Below, in pieces: positions 9,155 to 18,298 of a stretch of 64,000 nucleotides of DNA. The position numbers and the translations under genes are program-made. Position 1 is the stretch's first letter, and each line of letters opens with the position of its first letter. The notes below the pieces were generated by a model. That model searched no databases. It was not told where the DNA came from and saw only the letters and a program-made list of their open reading frames with translations. Source of the stretch: Legionella lansingensis (lineage in GTDB: Bacteria > Pseudomonadota > Gammaproteobacteria > Legionellales > Legionellaceae); contig NZ_LT906451.1 in the NCBI RefSeq assembly GCF_900187355.1, forward strand, positions 1,919,001 through 1,983,000. The letters run 5' to 3'.

Positions 9155-10108
9155 TTAACCTCTCATCATCTGCAAAGCTTTATCCGGTGGCACAGTCTCT
9201 AGCAATTTATCAGCCATTCGCAATTCCCCGGAAGCAGGATACACTTCAAACTGAAGAATATCTCTATACGAACCTGCTCTTGGGACACTGGCAGCATGAA
9301 GACATTCTTGTGTATTACAGATACAAACATCCCCTAAATCACCTTCAAAAAATTTTAAGGTTGAAGGATTGACTAATCTCTGACGCATTGAGCTAGTCAA
9401 TTTAACTCGGTGAAAATAGCCCAATTGACGAATAATCTTTTTAGATGCGTTTTTGTCATGGAATCGAAATGCACCTGTCTCGCGTGTAACACCATCAGTA
9501 AGTAAAACAAAAACGCGAAGACCATTCGCTGGACAATTATCATGATGAAATGTATTAGAAAATTTGTCATCTCTATCACCATCAATATTGGAGACATGAT
9601 AATTACGCCAGACTCTTACACTTTCAACCCGTAGAGCACAACCATAATAAGAAGCAATAATACGACAAATTTCATCTCTCAAAAGCATACGCAACTCTGG
9701 AATTTTTTCAGTCGGATCAAGTAAAAATCGGGTTGCACCATTAGGTGAAGTCATTGAAGTCGCTGGATCTTCAATAAGTTCAGCAACATGCTTCTGAATA
9801 TTTAAGAGAAAAGTCCGACCATAATGAGCTGGTAAAATAAGGTAACCATGAGAACGTAGTGATTCAGCAGCAAAGGAATCAGCTTGAACAACTGGGATCG
9901 GTTTGTATTGTGATATAAAATCTTGCTGCAGACGCTGCAAGTGTCTCTTTGCTCCAAAATTATTGGAGAACCCAGCACTATTGCCGTACCATAATTTAAT
10001 TGGAATTGAAAGAAAACCCTCCCCCCAAATTCTTGTACGGTACCACACCCCACGTATAATTTTTGTTAGAGTAAAACGTGAATTTTTCATTTTTATTGAA
10101 GCACTCAC
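9155..10108 (-). CDS. Phytanoyl-CoA dioxygenase-like 2OG-Fe(II) oxygenase
   Basis: A 317-residue non-haem iron oxygenase candidate. The metal triad can be placed: H188-x-D190 in NTFHHDN, and H271 in TQECLHAASVP. R282 in GSYRDILQFEV is the probable 2-oxoglutarate carboxylate partner. The start is taken as a GTG preceded by AAGGAG about nine bases upstream; an internal ATG six codons later is possible. It sits between the Wzx flippase and a glycosyltransferase-like gene, so it may hydroxylate a sugar or acyl group of the surface glycan. PhyH-family genes occur in polysaccharide loci, but the substrate is unknown. Confidence 0.7.
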   Translation of the reverse strand: MSASIKMKNSRFTLTKIIRGVWYRTRIWGEGFLSIPIKLWYGNSAGFSNNFGAKRHLQRLQQDFISQYKPIPVVQADSFAAESLRSHGYLILPAHYGRTFLLNIQKHVAELIEDPATSMTSPNGATRFLLDPTEKIPELRMLLRDEICRIIASYYGCALRVESVRVWRNYHVSNIDGDRDDKFSNTFHHDNCPANGLRVFVLLTDGVTRETGAFRFHDKNASKKIIRQLGYFHRVKLTSSMRQRLVNPSTLKFFEGDLGDVCICNTQECLHAASVPRAGSYRDILQFEVYPASGELRMADKLLETVPPDKALQMMRG

Positions 10109-10110
10109 TC

Positions 10111-11448
10111 TTAAATTCTCCTTCCCGCAGCACGCGGCACGACACGTTGAATTGTGTTAAAAATAAATTCTTTAACCAATTGAATATCTCTCCACTGCAC
10201 TACAAGATCATTCCATGAGAGTCCTGCTAATTTGATAAAGACCAAAATCTCAACAATTGCTGTAATTATTAGCGTGAGCAATAAAGATACTGCACCGCCT
10301 ATCACGGTCCATTTTGGAACTAGCATCAAAGCTGTCACAACCTGAATAAAGAGAGGCACTACTGCTATTTTAGCCACCAAGTCCGCACGACCTATCCCTT
10401 GAAAAAATAACATTAAAGTTGTTGCACTAGCAGCCAATACAAAACCAGGAAGAATAATGAAAAACGGGATTAGTACAGGTTCGTATGCCGCTCCATAACA
10501 AAATATAATGGCAGGTCGCATGATTGCTGCAAGAATAACAGCACCAGGTATCAGAATAACAATGGAAACCCGAAATGCTAGCGCAGAAAGTTCTGCTGCC
10601 GACTGTTCATTGGATTGCTTGGAGATACTGGGGAATAAAAAAGTACCCATCGAATCCGTTATCTTATTTATTAATTGACCAATTTGTTGGGCGATTGAGA
10701 AAAACGCAACTTGAGCAGGTTGACAGAACGCAACTACGATAGCTTGGCTAGAATATAAATTAAGATGAGTTGCTATATTAGCAACATATAATTTGCTACC
10801 ATATTTTAACAAATCCTTTAGTAATGACAAATTAAAACGACGGCCTATTCGTGGTATGATACCTAAACGAAATACACCTATAATCAACGCACAAAGAAGT
10901 CCTATTGTCGATCCAACCACCACACCTACCAGACCTGTATTAAATATAAGCAGCATTGCTATAATTGCCCCTGAACTCACTATTGCACGCGTTGCAACCA
11001 TTGCATTTAATGACTTAACATCCTCTTTATGAATATGAAGATAGGTGTAATTCATATATAGAAAATTGATTGGGATCTGCATGAGCATGATGTAAATTAA
11101 TACATTGAGATCACCAACATTAGCCCCAAAAAGAGCCTCCTTAAAAACGTCGAACCAGATGATGATAGGAATAATCAGCATAGCACTAGTTACTACAGCA
11201 ATTGAGTTCAGCATGAAAACCACATCACCCAATTCATAACCCCCCTTCCCAAGATAAAAAATAGCTGCAGCATCACTCTTAATACGAAATAACATTTCAG
11301 CATAAGATGGAATTAATGCAAGGATAATCCACAAACCTGATAGATAAGGGCCAAGAGTGCGTGCAACGATGAGACTTGTTACAAGATTAGAGAAAAATAG
11401 AAGAATTTCGCGAATCAGAACCTTAAACGATTTAGATGAAAGACTCAT
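10111..11448 (-). CDS. wzx: Wzx-type O-antigen flippase
   Basis: A polytopic inner-membrane protein of 445 residues with about 12-14 hydrophobic helices. It fits the polysaccharide transport (MATE/MOP) superfamily, which moves undecaprenyl-linked repeat units to the periplasmic face. The N-terminal segment SKSFKVLIREILLFFSNLVTSL and the RTLGPYLSGLW turn are typical of the family. I use the ATG at 11448 rather than one 24 codons upstream, because the upstream start lies inside the methyltransferase gene while 11448 has an AAGGA site at good spacing and leaves a 20-base gap. No Wzy polymerase was recognised in the window. Confidence 0.8.
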   Translation of the reverse strand: MSLSSKSFKVLIREILLFFSNLVTSLIVARTLGPYLSGLWIILALIPSYAEMLFRIKSDAAAIFYLGKGGYELGDVVFMLNSIAVVTSAMLIIPIIIWFDVFKEALFGANVGDLNVLIYIMLMQIPINFLYMNYTYLHIHKEDVKSLNAMVATRAIVSSGAIIAMLLIFNTGLVGVVVGSTIGLLCALIIGVFRLGIIPRIGRRFNLSLLKDLLKYGSKLYVANIATHLNLYSSQAIVVAFCQPAQVAFFSIAQQIGQLINKITDSMGTFLFPSISKQSNEQSAAELSALAFRVSIVILIPGAVILAAIMRPAIIFCYGAAYEPVLIPFFIILPGFVLAASATTLMLFFQGIGRADLVAKIAVVPLFIQVVTALMLVPKWTVIGGAVSLLLTLIITAIVEILVFIKLAGLSWNDLVVQWRDIQLVKEFIFNTIQRVVPRAAGRRI

Positions 11449-11468
11449 CTCTAAATATTTCCTTCTTT

Positions 11469-12461
11469 TTATTTCTTTAATCGAAAAATTAAAGTAGCTC
11501 TTATATCTTTCGGAGAGCATACAAATTCCTCTTGCCAGAAGATATGCTCGACATGGCCTTCATAGAATGACAATAACTCCTTAATTCCATCTTGTAACTC
11601 TGATCCGTCAGGGATAATGTTCGTTTTTTCACCAAACATGAAGCCATAGACCATCAACCCTCCAGGCTTTGTCACACGAATTGACTCGGCAATCGTTAAA
11701 GCAATGTTTGGGCTATATTTAATAACCGCTGAACTATAGTAAATATCGAAGCTATTGTCCTCGTATTTCAGATCATTCATATCCATCACTTTAATCAACG
11801 GACTATATGAAAAAAGATCGATAGCTTCAACATTGTGAGACGATAACCCATAATAACGAAGTAATAGGACTTCTCCCTCATTCCTTGGCCCTACACAAAG
11901 TACTTTTGATTTTTTAAAATCTATATCTTGGATCGTTTTCATGACACTCATTAGACTTTCTGTACGATTTCGGTGCCCATATTCAAAACTTAGGATCTGT
12001 TTGTAATTGTGAATGAAACCATTAACATTGGTATTGTTAGCTTCCAGCACCCGCGGTTGTCTACGGAGTTGAGCAAGGCAGAAAAAAAAGAGCCATCTTA
12101 TTCTCAAAGTCAGCGACAGCACTAATGGCTGCAACAGGACATATCGATAAATTGAGGGAAGAAGACGAGATTTCGGAAAATATCTTGGGAAGAACATACT
12201 CAGATACCATCTAATATAACAGGTCAATCGACGAATCTGAAACACTCGTGCTTCATTTAATATATTATTCATGTATGCATCCAAAGAAACACCACCTCTT
12301 ATCGCCTGAATTGCACTAAAGAACTTCTCTCGAGATGAGTAATGTTTATCTTTCAGCTCAGATAAGATCTCAAGAACCTGATTAGGAACAATCTCTTGCA
12401 AAACGTTTAATGCACCGGCGTTTAATTTATAGCCTCTCATACGATGAATTAACTTAAGCAC
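11469..12461 (-). CDS. SAM-dependent methyltransferase-domain protein
   Basis: A 330-residue protein. The C-terminal half has methyltransferase features: VLCVGPRNEGEVLLLRYYG at about 188-206 replaces the usual VLDVGCGxG, followed by VEAIDLFSYSPLIKVMDM and SFDIYYSSAVIKYSPN. The motif I glycines are thinner than normal, so activity is less certain than for the 2.0-2.8 kb enzyme. The N-terminal 170 residues include a hydrophobic stretch (about 105-130) and have no recognised domain. A GTG start with AGGGAG upstream is preferred; an ATG seven codons later is possible. Confidence 0.6.
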   Translation of the reverse strand: MLKLIHRMRGYKLNAGALNVLQEIVPNQVLEILSELKDKHYSSREKFFSAIQAIRGGVSLDAYMNNILNEARVFQIRRLTCYIRWYLSMFFPRYFPKSRLLPSIYRYVLLQPLVLSLTLRIRWLFFFCLAQLRRQPRVLEANNTNVNGFIHNYKQILSFEYGHRNRTESLMSVMKTIQDIDFKKSKVLCVGPRNEGEVLLLRYYGLSSHNVEAIDLFSYSPLIKVMDMNDLKYEDNSFDIYYSSAVIKYSPNIALTIAESIRVTKPGGLMVYGFMFGEKTNIIPDGSELQDGIKELLSFYEGHVEHIFWQEEFVCSPKDIRATLIFRLKK

Positions 12462-12488
12462 CCTACAATCTCCCTAATTTAAATTTTC

Positions 12489-13043
12489 TTAATTGCTAAT
12501 AGACATAAGCTCATTATTGAATATTGCAGATTGAACCAAATCAACCTCTTTCCCTTCCCAGATAAAATGACGTGCTCGCCTCGCCTCTATTTTCATACCT
12601 GATCGTTTCATAAGTCGCAACATTGACTCATTCATTGCCATCGTACCTGCAGTTACCTTGCGAATGCCTTGATTCATAAGAAGTTCTCTTAATACAGCAC
12701 TCCAAGCTGTTGTTGCAAGTCCGGTTCCCCAAGCTTTTTTCTCACCAACAATAATCGACATGTCTGCCACCCTATTGTGGATATCAATTGCAACACCAAT
12801 ATTACCAATATGACCCAAATTTGGTGTCAGAGCTTCTATTGCTAAAAAGTGGTCAGTCGTTTTTTCAACGGCTTCGAAATAGCTTGTACACGTTGCAAGT
12901 GTATGTTCGTAATAACGCTGTTCAGAAAATTTTACAACCTCCGGATCGTTTAACCAAGAAACATATCTTTGTGTTAAATGCTTCCGCTCGAACTTTACAA
13001 TCCGAATGTCTCCTGATTCCAGAACAGGGAAAATTTTAGACAT
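12489..13043 (-). CDS. GNAT-family N-acetyltransferase
   Basis: A 184-residue acetyltransferase of the RimJ/RimL-like GNAT group. It contains RYVSWLNDPEVVKFSEQR near 30-46, motif A around MSIIVGEKKAWGTGLAT, and a C-terminal AGTMAMNESMLRLMKRSGM. The ATG at 13043 is chosen because AAGGAG lies six bases upstream; it overlaps the preceding gene by 8 bases. It closely resembles the GNAT at 22.0-22.6 kb in motif layout (WLNDPE, GEKKAxGxG), so the two look like paralogues within one locus. Probable substrate: an amino sugar nucleotide. Confidence 0.75.
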   Translation of the reverse strand: MSKIFPVLESGDIRIVKFERKHLTQRYVSWLNDPEVVKFSEQRYYEHTLATCTSYFEAVEKTTDHFLAIEALTPNLGHIGNIGVAIDIHNRVADMSIIVGEKKAWGTGLATTAWSAVLRELLMNQGIRKVTAGTMAMNESMLRLMKRSGMKIEARRARHFIWEGKEVDLVQSAIFNNELMSISN

Positions 13044-14172
13044 AATACTCCTTACGCATTGCCTCACATCTTGTCTTAAGGAATGCCATAATCCGTTTTG
13101 TTGAATCAAGCGGTGTCCCCCCTAAGTCTGTGGATGCTCGGTAAAAGGAAGAACACAATAGCTCACGTAAATAAGCACGCACTATATCACGCTGAGTAGC
13201 ACATTTGATAGTTTGCATTCTGGTTAAAGGCAACCATGAACGTTCTATTTCGCGAGGAAGAATAGACAGTACTCGTGCTCCAAGTATATATGCTTCCAAG
13301 AGAAGCATTGAACTCATTCCAACGACAGCATCAGCTGTATAAATCAGTCTGTGTGGATCACCACCCTCACTTATACAATCAAATGCATTAAGATAATCTG
13401 ACAAGCTTGTTGTTGCCTCTTTTGGATGGCGACGCAAAACCAAATAAGGTCGGGGAACTCCCTCCGCGGATAGCACAGCAATAGCATCAAGCAACTCCTC
13501 AATGACTATCTCGGTGCGCCCCACCGAGTGACCGCGACCAGTTAATGTGTATTCCTCAGAGTATTGATACTGAGCGGGATTGAGGCCTGTTGACAATTCA
13601 GAAGCAAAAACCAAAACAAGTTGATTCTCTGATACTTGTGGGAACAACTTTGTACGCAGAATATCGCGATCTTCTTTATCGAATCGTTCTTTCATTTGCA
13701 TCAGATGATCATAATGTGGATGACCCGCAACCAAGATCTTTTGTTTTGGGAAACCTAAAGATTGGTATTCCTCAGCAGTCCAATCATCCGGCACTATCAG
13801 CCAATCTGGAGCGTGGGCAAGAGGATCATGGGTTTGACCACGAAAACGAAACGCTGCATTGGCGTAAAAATCAACAACACCTATCGAAGTAATTTGCATG
13901 TCTTGCGCTGCAGAGAGAAACGCAAGTCCGGGTGAGTCAAGGTTTTCCGATGTACCTGTAATTAATAACTCAGGTAATTCCCTGTATAAGATTTCTATAG
14001 CTTCAGCACTATTGCACACTACATGAGAAGACAATCCCTTTTCTTGAAATAACTGGGTGGCAGCACCTGCTGATAACAACGTTATGGAGCTTCCCTGCGT
14101 TTGCAATTCCAACGCAAGTGGCGCAATATAATTCACCGCACCAGGATCTTCAGCAAATAACAGCAAGTTCAC
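13036..14172 (-). CDS. Predicted GT-B glycosyltransferase-like protein
   Basis: A 378-residue cytoplasmic protein. It begins LLLFAEDPGAVNYIAPLALEL, like the first Rossmann strand and loop of GT-B enzymes. The C-terminal half contains YLVLRRHPKEA and VVGMSSMLLLEAYILGARVLSI, which resembles the nucleotide-sugar loop of Wzz-independent capsule and nonulosonate transferases. It overlaps the oxidoreductase gene by one base. A role in transferring a nonulosonic acid or another sugar of this locus is reasonable. The family was not recognised with certainty. Confidence 0.5.
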   Translation of the reverse strand: MNLLLFAEDPGAVNYIAPLALELQTQGSSITLLSAGAATQLFQEKGLSSHVVCNSAEAIEILYRELPELLITGTSENLDSPGLAFLSAAQDMQITSIGVVDFYANAAFRFRGQTHDPLAHAPDWLIVPDDWTAEEYQSLGFPKQKILVAGHPHYDHLMQMKERFDKEDRDILRTKLFPQVSENQLVLVFASELSTGLNPAQYQYSEEYTLTGRGHSVGRTEIVIEELLDAIAVLSAEGVPRPYLVLRRHPKEATTSLSDYLNAFDCISEGGDPHRLIYTADAVVGMSSMLLLEAYILGARVLSILPREIERSWLPLTRMQTIKCATQRDIVRAYLRELLCSSFYRASTDLGGTPLDSTKRIMAFLKTRCEAMRKEYYV

Positions 14173-15212
14173 TAGACGGCTTCCTCTATATATTCATTAA
14201 TATGAGTCATTTTTTTTCGTCGAAATGACTCTAGTACTGCTTCCACAACAATACTCGTTTGCAATGCGGAATCTCCGGGGCTACAAGGCTTACTCTTTGT
14301 ATAAAGCGCTAAAGCAAGATCATCATACATACGAAAAAGTGCCTCTCCTACTGTTGACTTCAGGTAATTTGCTTCATCAAATGCTATCTCATGCTCGCAA
14401 GCCATGCCTCGGTTAGGATGACGTTGTCGGTGAGCGATGGTCAGACCCTCATTTAAAATAGAGAGATGGCCATTCTCACCCCATATTTCCAGACCAACCT
14501 CTCGATAACTTGCGAATCGAATCGGTTGTATCGGCACAACCATACCGTTAATGAGATTCAGCACAAAGGGAAAATTCATATCACCAGCAATAGGACCTTC
14601 TACAAAAGTAGGCTGCTTGCCTAAAGGGGCTACTGATTCCACTTCGCCTAACAACATTCTGATAAAATCAATAAGATGAATGCCGTTATTCAACACGCCA
14701 TTCCCATATACACCATGTGCAATCTGTGTTTTACCAACTATATCCTTCAATCCACCGTGACTAAGATGCTGAAATTGCTGATCCGCACGTCGCCAAAAAT
14801 TAACGTGCACCTGTATATTTCGCATCCGACAATTGCGTAAAAATTCTGCACTATCATTCAGTGAACGGCCAAGAGGCTTCTCTACCAAAATGGCACGAAG
14901 ATTTGGTAATGCTTCAATGATACCCAGTCTTGCTTCTGGCGGAGTAGCAAGAACCGCAACCTCGATTTCCGACGCAAATGAGCCTAAATTTGCTATATTT
15001 TTCTCGACCGCCGAGATCCCCCAGTGAATTTTTGCATCATCACGAGCCGCCTCATCAGGGTCAACCACAGCAACCCATTCAAACTTTGGATTGGCAACAA
15101 GAACCTGAGCATGGGTAGCATAACGATAATGCCTCGCCATAACGGGATCATTAGCGTATTTGCTTGACATTTTGCCAAAGCCAACGACAAGTGTACGTAG
15201 TGGTCTGTTCAT
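14172..15212 (-). CDS. Gfo/Idh/MocA-family oxidoreductase
   Basis: A 346-residue NAD(P)-dependent sugar oxidoreductase. The Rossmann loop VVGFGKMSSKY is near the N terminus and the family's EKPLGRS motif lies about 115 residues in; HVNFWRRADQQF and GVLNNGIHLIDFIRML follow. The start is set at the ATG that overlaps the upstream stop as ATGA (15209-15212), giving tight translational coupling with the cytidylyltransferase gene. Members of this family oxidise or reduce a nucleotide sugar at C3 or C4; the substrate here is not known. Confidence 0.8.
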   Translation of the reverse strand: MNRPLRTLVVGFGKMSSKYANDPVMARHYRYATHAQVLVANPKFEWVAVVDPDEAARDDAKIHWGISAVEKNIANLGSFASEIEVAVLATPPEARLGIIEALPNLRAILVEKPLGRSLNDSAEFLRNCRMRNIQVHVNFWRRADQQFQHLSHGGLKDIVGKTQIAHGVYGNGVLNNGIHLIDFIRMLLGEVESVAPLGKQPTFVEGPIAGDMNFPFVLNLINGMVVPIQPIRFASYREVGLEIWGENGHLSILNEGLTIAHRQRHPNRGMACEHEIAFDEANYLKSTVGEALFRMYDDLALALYTKSKPCSPGDSALQTSIVVEAVLESFRRKKMTHINEYIEEAV

Positions 15213-15949
15213 CGTACTGCCTTTTCTAGACAATGAGCATTAATTGCCCGAAGCTCAGGCTCTTGTTTAAGTAACTCTATGATCTCGTGAATTCCAAAGG
15301 TATCACCATATCGAGGCTCAAGACGAGAATAGACTGCGCGAATGAATGCAAGATCTTCTGGATAGTCCAATTGCAATCTCTGATTCTCATCCTTCCATCC
15401 GCGAGGAGCAATCAGATGAGTAACTCTGTATTTCTCTGGATTTTCATAAAAATACAATGATACATGCTCACGTACAGCGGGATCATTTATAGACTCCGCA
15501 ACCACAGCCAAATCACTTAACCGAAAAACTTGAACATCAGCCCCTTGAGGGTAAGAAGGCACTCTGGCATTCGTAACCACATGGCAGTCATTTGCAAAAA
15601 ACGTTTCCACCCCGAGATCAATCACATCTGGATCAAGCAGAGGACAATCCCCTGTCACCTCAATAATAATCTCAGATCCCATCATTTGGTGGGCACCAAC
15701 TACTCTACTGAGAACATCCTCTTCACTGCCGCGAAACACAGCCACATCATTCGATTTGGCCCAATGCACTAATTCATCATCAGCTGGCATTGTGGTTGTT
15801 GCAAGTACAATATCATCGATGGTTTGACAGTTGCGCAATCGTCTTAGCAAGCGCGTTAAAGCTGGAACACCGCCAATCTCCATGAGCACTTTCCCTGGAA
15901 GCCTAGAGGATCCCATTCGCGCTTCTATACTGGCAACAATTTTAGGCAT
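15209..15949 (-). CDS. SpsF-type cytidylyltransferase (candidate CMP-pseudaminate synthetase)
   Basis: A 246-residue nucleotidyltransferase of the SpsF/COG1861 type. It starts MPKIVASIEARMGSSRLPGKVL, the nucleotide-binding loop of CMP-sialate synthetase-like enzymes, and has VFRGSEEDVLSRVVGAH and EVTGDCPLLDPDVID. With pseI and pseG-H a few genes upstream, activation of a nonulosonic acid with CTP is the likely job. A second copy of the same domain is fused to an aminotransferase at 20.0-22.1 kb, so which one is the PseF equivalent is open. It overlaps the DegT gene by 8 bases. Confidence 0.75.
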   Translation of the reverse strand: MPKIVASIEARMGSSRLPGKVLMEIGGVPALTRLLRRLRNCQTIDDIVLATTTMPADDELVHWAKSNDVAVFRGSEEDVLSRVVGAHQMMGSEIIIEVTGDCPLLDPDVIDLGVETFFANDCHVVTNARVPSYPQGADVQVFRLSDLAVVAESINDPAVREHVSLYFYENPEKYRVTHLIAPRGWKDENQRLQLDYPEDLAFIRAVYSRLEPRYGDTFGIHEIIELLKQEPELRAINAHCLEKAVR

Positions 15950-17225
15950 AACTCACCTGCTGACTAGGGATAGTATGACGATATTGATGAACTTGACGTA
16001 CGGCTTCTATTAATAAATCGATATGCTGCTCATCAACACGGTAGGCACAAGTCTCAAAACAGAGCAATTCCTTCTCATGCATCCGCTCCGCTACCGGACA
16101 CAATCCCCTATTATAGCTACGTTGAGTTAATGTAAATGGCCATCCATCTCTGCCAAATGCTACCCGTTGCTGGAATAATGGAAGCAGATACAGCGGCTTA
16201 ACATACCCAAGAAAATGAGGAAAACCTTCAGCTGTCAGTGCTGTACTAAACATTTTGCGTGATACACCCAAGCGAGCTTCATCTATTTTCGCAGCCCAGG
16301 TGTAGTAAACATGCCGACATCCAGGTCGAACTGCAGGAACGGTGAAGCCTTCCAAATCAGCGAGCCCTTGTGATAAGCGTTCCGCAAGATGTTGGCGACG
16401 ACCTACCTCGGTATCAATCTTGCCAAGCTGCGAAATACCGACGGCAGCAGACATCTCTGTCATTCTGTAGTTGAAACCCACCATGTTCACAAGACTGCTC
16501 ATCTGAGCCGGTGCTACGATGTTTTCAGCGTGGTTACGAATGGCTTGGAGCCGCAAAGCGAGTTCAGGATCTCTTGTAACACACATCCCCCCTTCTCCGG
16601 TATGAATGTGTTTATGATAATTCAGACTAAACACGCCAATATCTGCAATGGTCCCAGCATAGCGACCGTCTTCCATTGCCAAGGGCCCTTGCGCATTATC
16701 TTCAATGAACGCAATCTTAAATTCTTTCGCTAAGTTGGCAAGCTTCGCCAGAGGAGCCGGATGACCAAATAGGTTCACTGCTAGAATTGCTTTGGTTTTT
16801 GGTGTGATCGCCGCTCGAACCGCATCCGGATCCAGACAAAACGTATCGGGATCAATATCGACAAAGACCGGTATTGCACCATAAATAAGAGGAGCCATTG
16901 CCGTGGCAGACATGGTATATGGGGGAACAATCACTTCATCCCCAGGAGAAATACCCAGGGCACCAATGGCAGCATACAACCCAGAAGTAGCCGAATTGAC
17001 GGACACGACATAGGGTATCTCAAATCGCTCGGCCCATAGCTGTTCAAATCGTTTAACTTCTACTCCGCCAAGAAATTCTTCCCCCCAACTGCCATAAAAT
17101 CCTGATAATGAACCTCTCTCAAACACACGTTTTACCGCTTCAAAATCATCTTTACCGATCGTACTATCAGCCGGAAGAGGTTGCGCTATTACCGGACGTC
17201 CACCGTTGATTGCCAATTGTGCCAT
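15942..17225 (-). CDS. DegT/DnrJ/EryC1/StrS-family PLP aminotransferase
   Basis: A 427-residue sugar aminotransferase. Landmarks: SATSGLYAAIGAL at 78-90, GDEVIVPPYTMSAT at 95-108, IEDNAQG at 174-180 and the Schiff-base lysine K205 in LNYHKHIHTGEGG. It is longer than PseC or Per by about 40-50 residues, with the extra length mainly in an N-terminal arm (QPLPADSTIGKDDFEAVKRV) and the C-terminal domain. It lies between pseI and the SpsF-type gene. It may act on a second amino sugar in the locus rather than in the pseudaminate route, which already has PseC. Confidence 0.8.
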   Translation of the reverse strand: MAQLAINGGRPVIAQPLPADSTIGKDDFEAVKRVFERGSLSGFYGSWGEEFLGGVEVKRFEQLWAERFEIPYVVSVNSATSGLYAAIGALGISPGDEVIVPPYTMSATAMAPLIYGAIPVFVDIDPDTFCLDPDAVRAAITPKTKAILAVNLFGHPAPLAKLANLAKEFKIAFIEDNAQGPLAMEDGRYAGTIADIGVFSLNYHKHIHTGEGGMCVTRDPELALRLQAIRNHAENIVAPAQMSSLVNMVGFNYRMTEMSAAVGISQLGKIDTEVGRRQHLAERLSQGLADLEGFTVPAVRPGCRHVYYTWAAKIDEARLGVSRKMFSTALTAEGFPHFLGYVKPLYLLPLFQQRVAFGRDGWPFTLTQRSYNRGLCPVAERMHEKELLCFETCAYRVDEQHIDLLIEAVRQVHQYRHTIPSQQVSYA

Positions 17226-17246
17226 GTTGAATACCTCAACTGTTAG

Positions 17247-18296
17247 TTAGCTAATAAGATCCCAATCCATGCACGTACCACGCTTCACTGGTCTGGCAAC
17301 GCGTTTTCCTATTAGCTGGTCAATGAATTTGGGCGGTAGGCCATACCCCGGACGAATTGCCCGCAGATTTTGAGACGTCAAAACATCCCCTGCCTCCAAA
17401 TCTTCACAAATATAGAGTGTACGTCTAAAGACTAAAGAACCTTGTTCTTCCTTGGTTGGTCCCAGTTGTATCTGACCAAGAGCCTGCCAGGCAGTTTGTG
17501 TTTCTGTGACCAATTGCTTTAGTTCGGAAGGTTCAAGAGAGAAAGCCGCATCAACCCCACCTTCAGCACGACTAAGTGTCACATGTTTCTCAATGACTGA
17601 GGCACCAAGTGCGACACTGGCCACTGCTGCGCCAATACCTAATGTATGATCAGAAAGTCCGACTTCACAATGAAACAATGTCTTCAAATGTGGAATGGTT
17701 GCCAAGTTAGAAGATGCAGGGCTTGCTGGATAACTACTGGTACATTTAAGCAGAACCAAATTCTGACAACCTGCCTCACGAGCAGTACGGACTGCCTCAT
17801 CAATTTCGGCTAATGTTGCCATGCCCGTAGAAATGATCACAGGTTTTCCTGTAGCAGCCACTTTGCGGATTAAAGGGAGATCCGTATTCTCAAACGAGGC
17901 AATTTTATAAGCGGGCACATCAAGTGATTCAAGGAAATCCACAGCCGTAGCATCAAACGGTGTACTGAATGCCACTAATCCACGAGTTTGAGCTCGTTTA
18001 AAAATGGCTTCATGCCACTCCCAAGGGGTATGCGCTTGTTCGTACAGTTTATAAAGACTATTCCCTTTCCATAGGCTTTTGGGATCCTCAATAAAAAACT
18101 CACGCTCAGCAAGATCAAGTGTCATGGTATCAGCAGTATACGTCTGTAGCTTAAGTGCATGAGCACCGCTATCTGCAATGGCATCGACGATAGCCAATGC
18201 TCGTTCAAGCGATTGATTATGATTACCAGACATCTCGGCAATAATGAAGGGAGGTGCTGCACTACCAACTGCCACCCCTCCGATAGCAAAGCTCAT
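17247..18296 (-). CDS. pseI: Pseudaminic acid synthase
   Basis: A 349-residue NeuB-family enzyme that condenses phosphoenolpyruvate with 2,4-diacetamido-2,4,6-trideoxy-L-altrose to make pseudaminic acid. It has the barrel start IIAEMSGNHNQSLERAL, ALKLQTYTADTMTLD near 48-62, YEQAHTPWEWH (typical of PseI rather than NeuB or LegI), LLKCTSSYPA, GLSDHTLG and VIEKHVTL. The C-terminal 60 residues are a SAF/antifreeze-like domain (RAIRPGYGLPPK). The GGAG ribosome site overlaps the stop of the pseG-pseH fusion. The YTADT and AHTPWEWH motifs are my reason for naming pseudaminic rather than legionaminic acid. Confidence 0.9.
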   Translation of the reverse strand: MSFAIGGVAVGSAAPPFIIAEMSGNHNQSLERALAIVDAIADSGAHALKLQTYTADTMTLDLAEREFFIEDPKSLWKGNSLYKLYEQAHTPWEWHEAIFKRAQTRGLVAFSTPFDATAVDFLESLDVPAYKIASFENTDLPLIRKVAATGKPVIISTGMATLAEIDEAVRTAREAGCQNLVLLKCTSSYPASPASSNLATIPHLKTLFHCEVGLSDHTLGIGAAVASVALGASVIEKHVTLSRAEGGVDAAFSLEPSELKQLVTETQTAWQALGQIQLGPTKEEQGSLVFRRTLYICEDLEAGDVLTSQNLRAIRPGYGLPPKFIDQLIGKRVARPVKRGTCMDWDLIS

Positions 18297-18298
18297 AT

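Noticed and set aside
11449-11520. Upstream start giving the flippase 24 extra residues
   Set aside because: It falls inside the methyltransferase gene, and the downstream ATG has a proper ribosome site and spacing.
17325-17345. GGGCGGTAGG, resembling the JUMPstart/ops motif of enterobacterial polysaccharide operons
   Set aside because: It is inside the pseI coding region and on the wrong strand for the operon.
17247-18296. Naming the synthase as legionaminic or sialic acid synthase
   Set aside because: YTADT and AHTPWEWH motifs and the neighbouring pseB and pseC genes point to pseudaminic acid.
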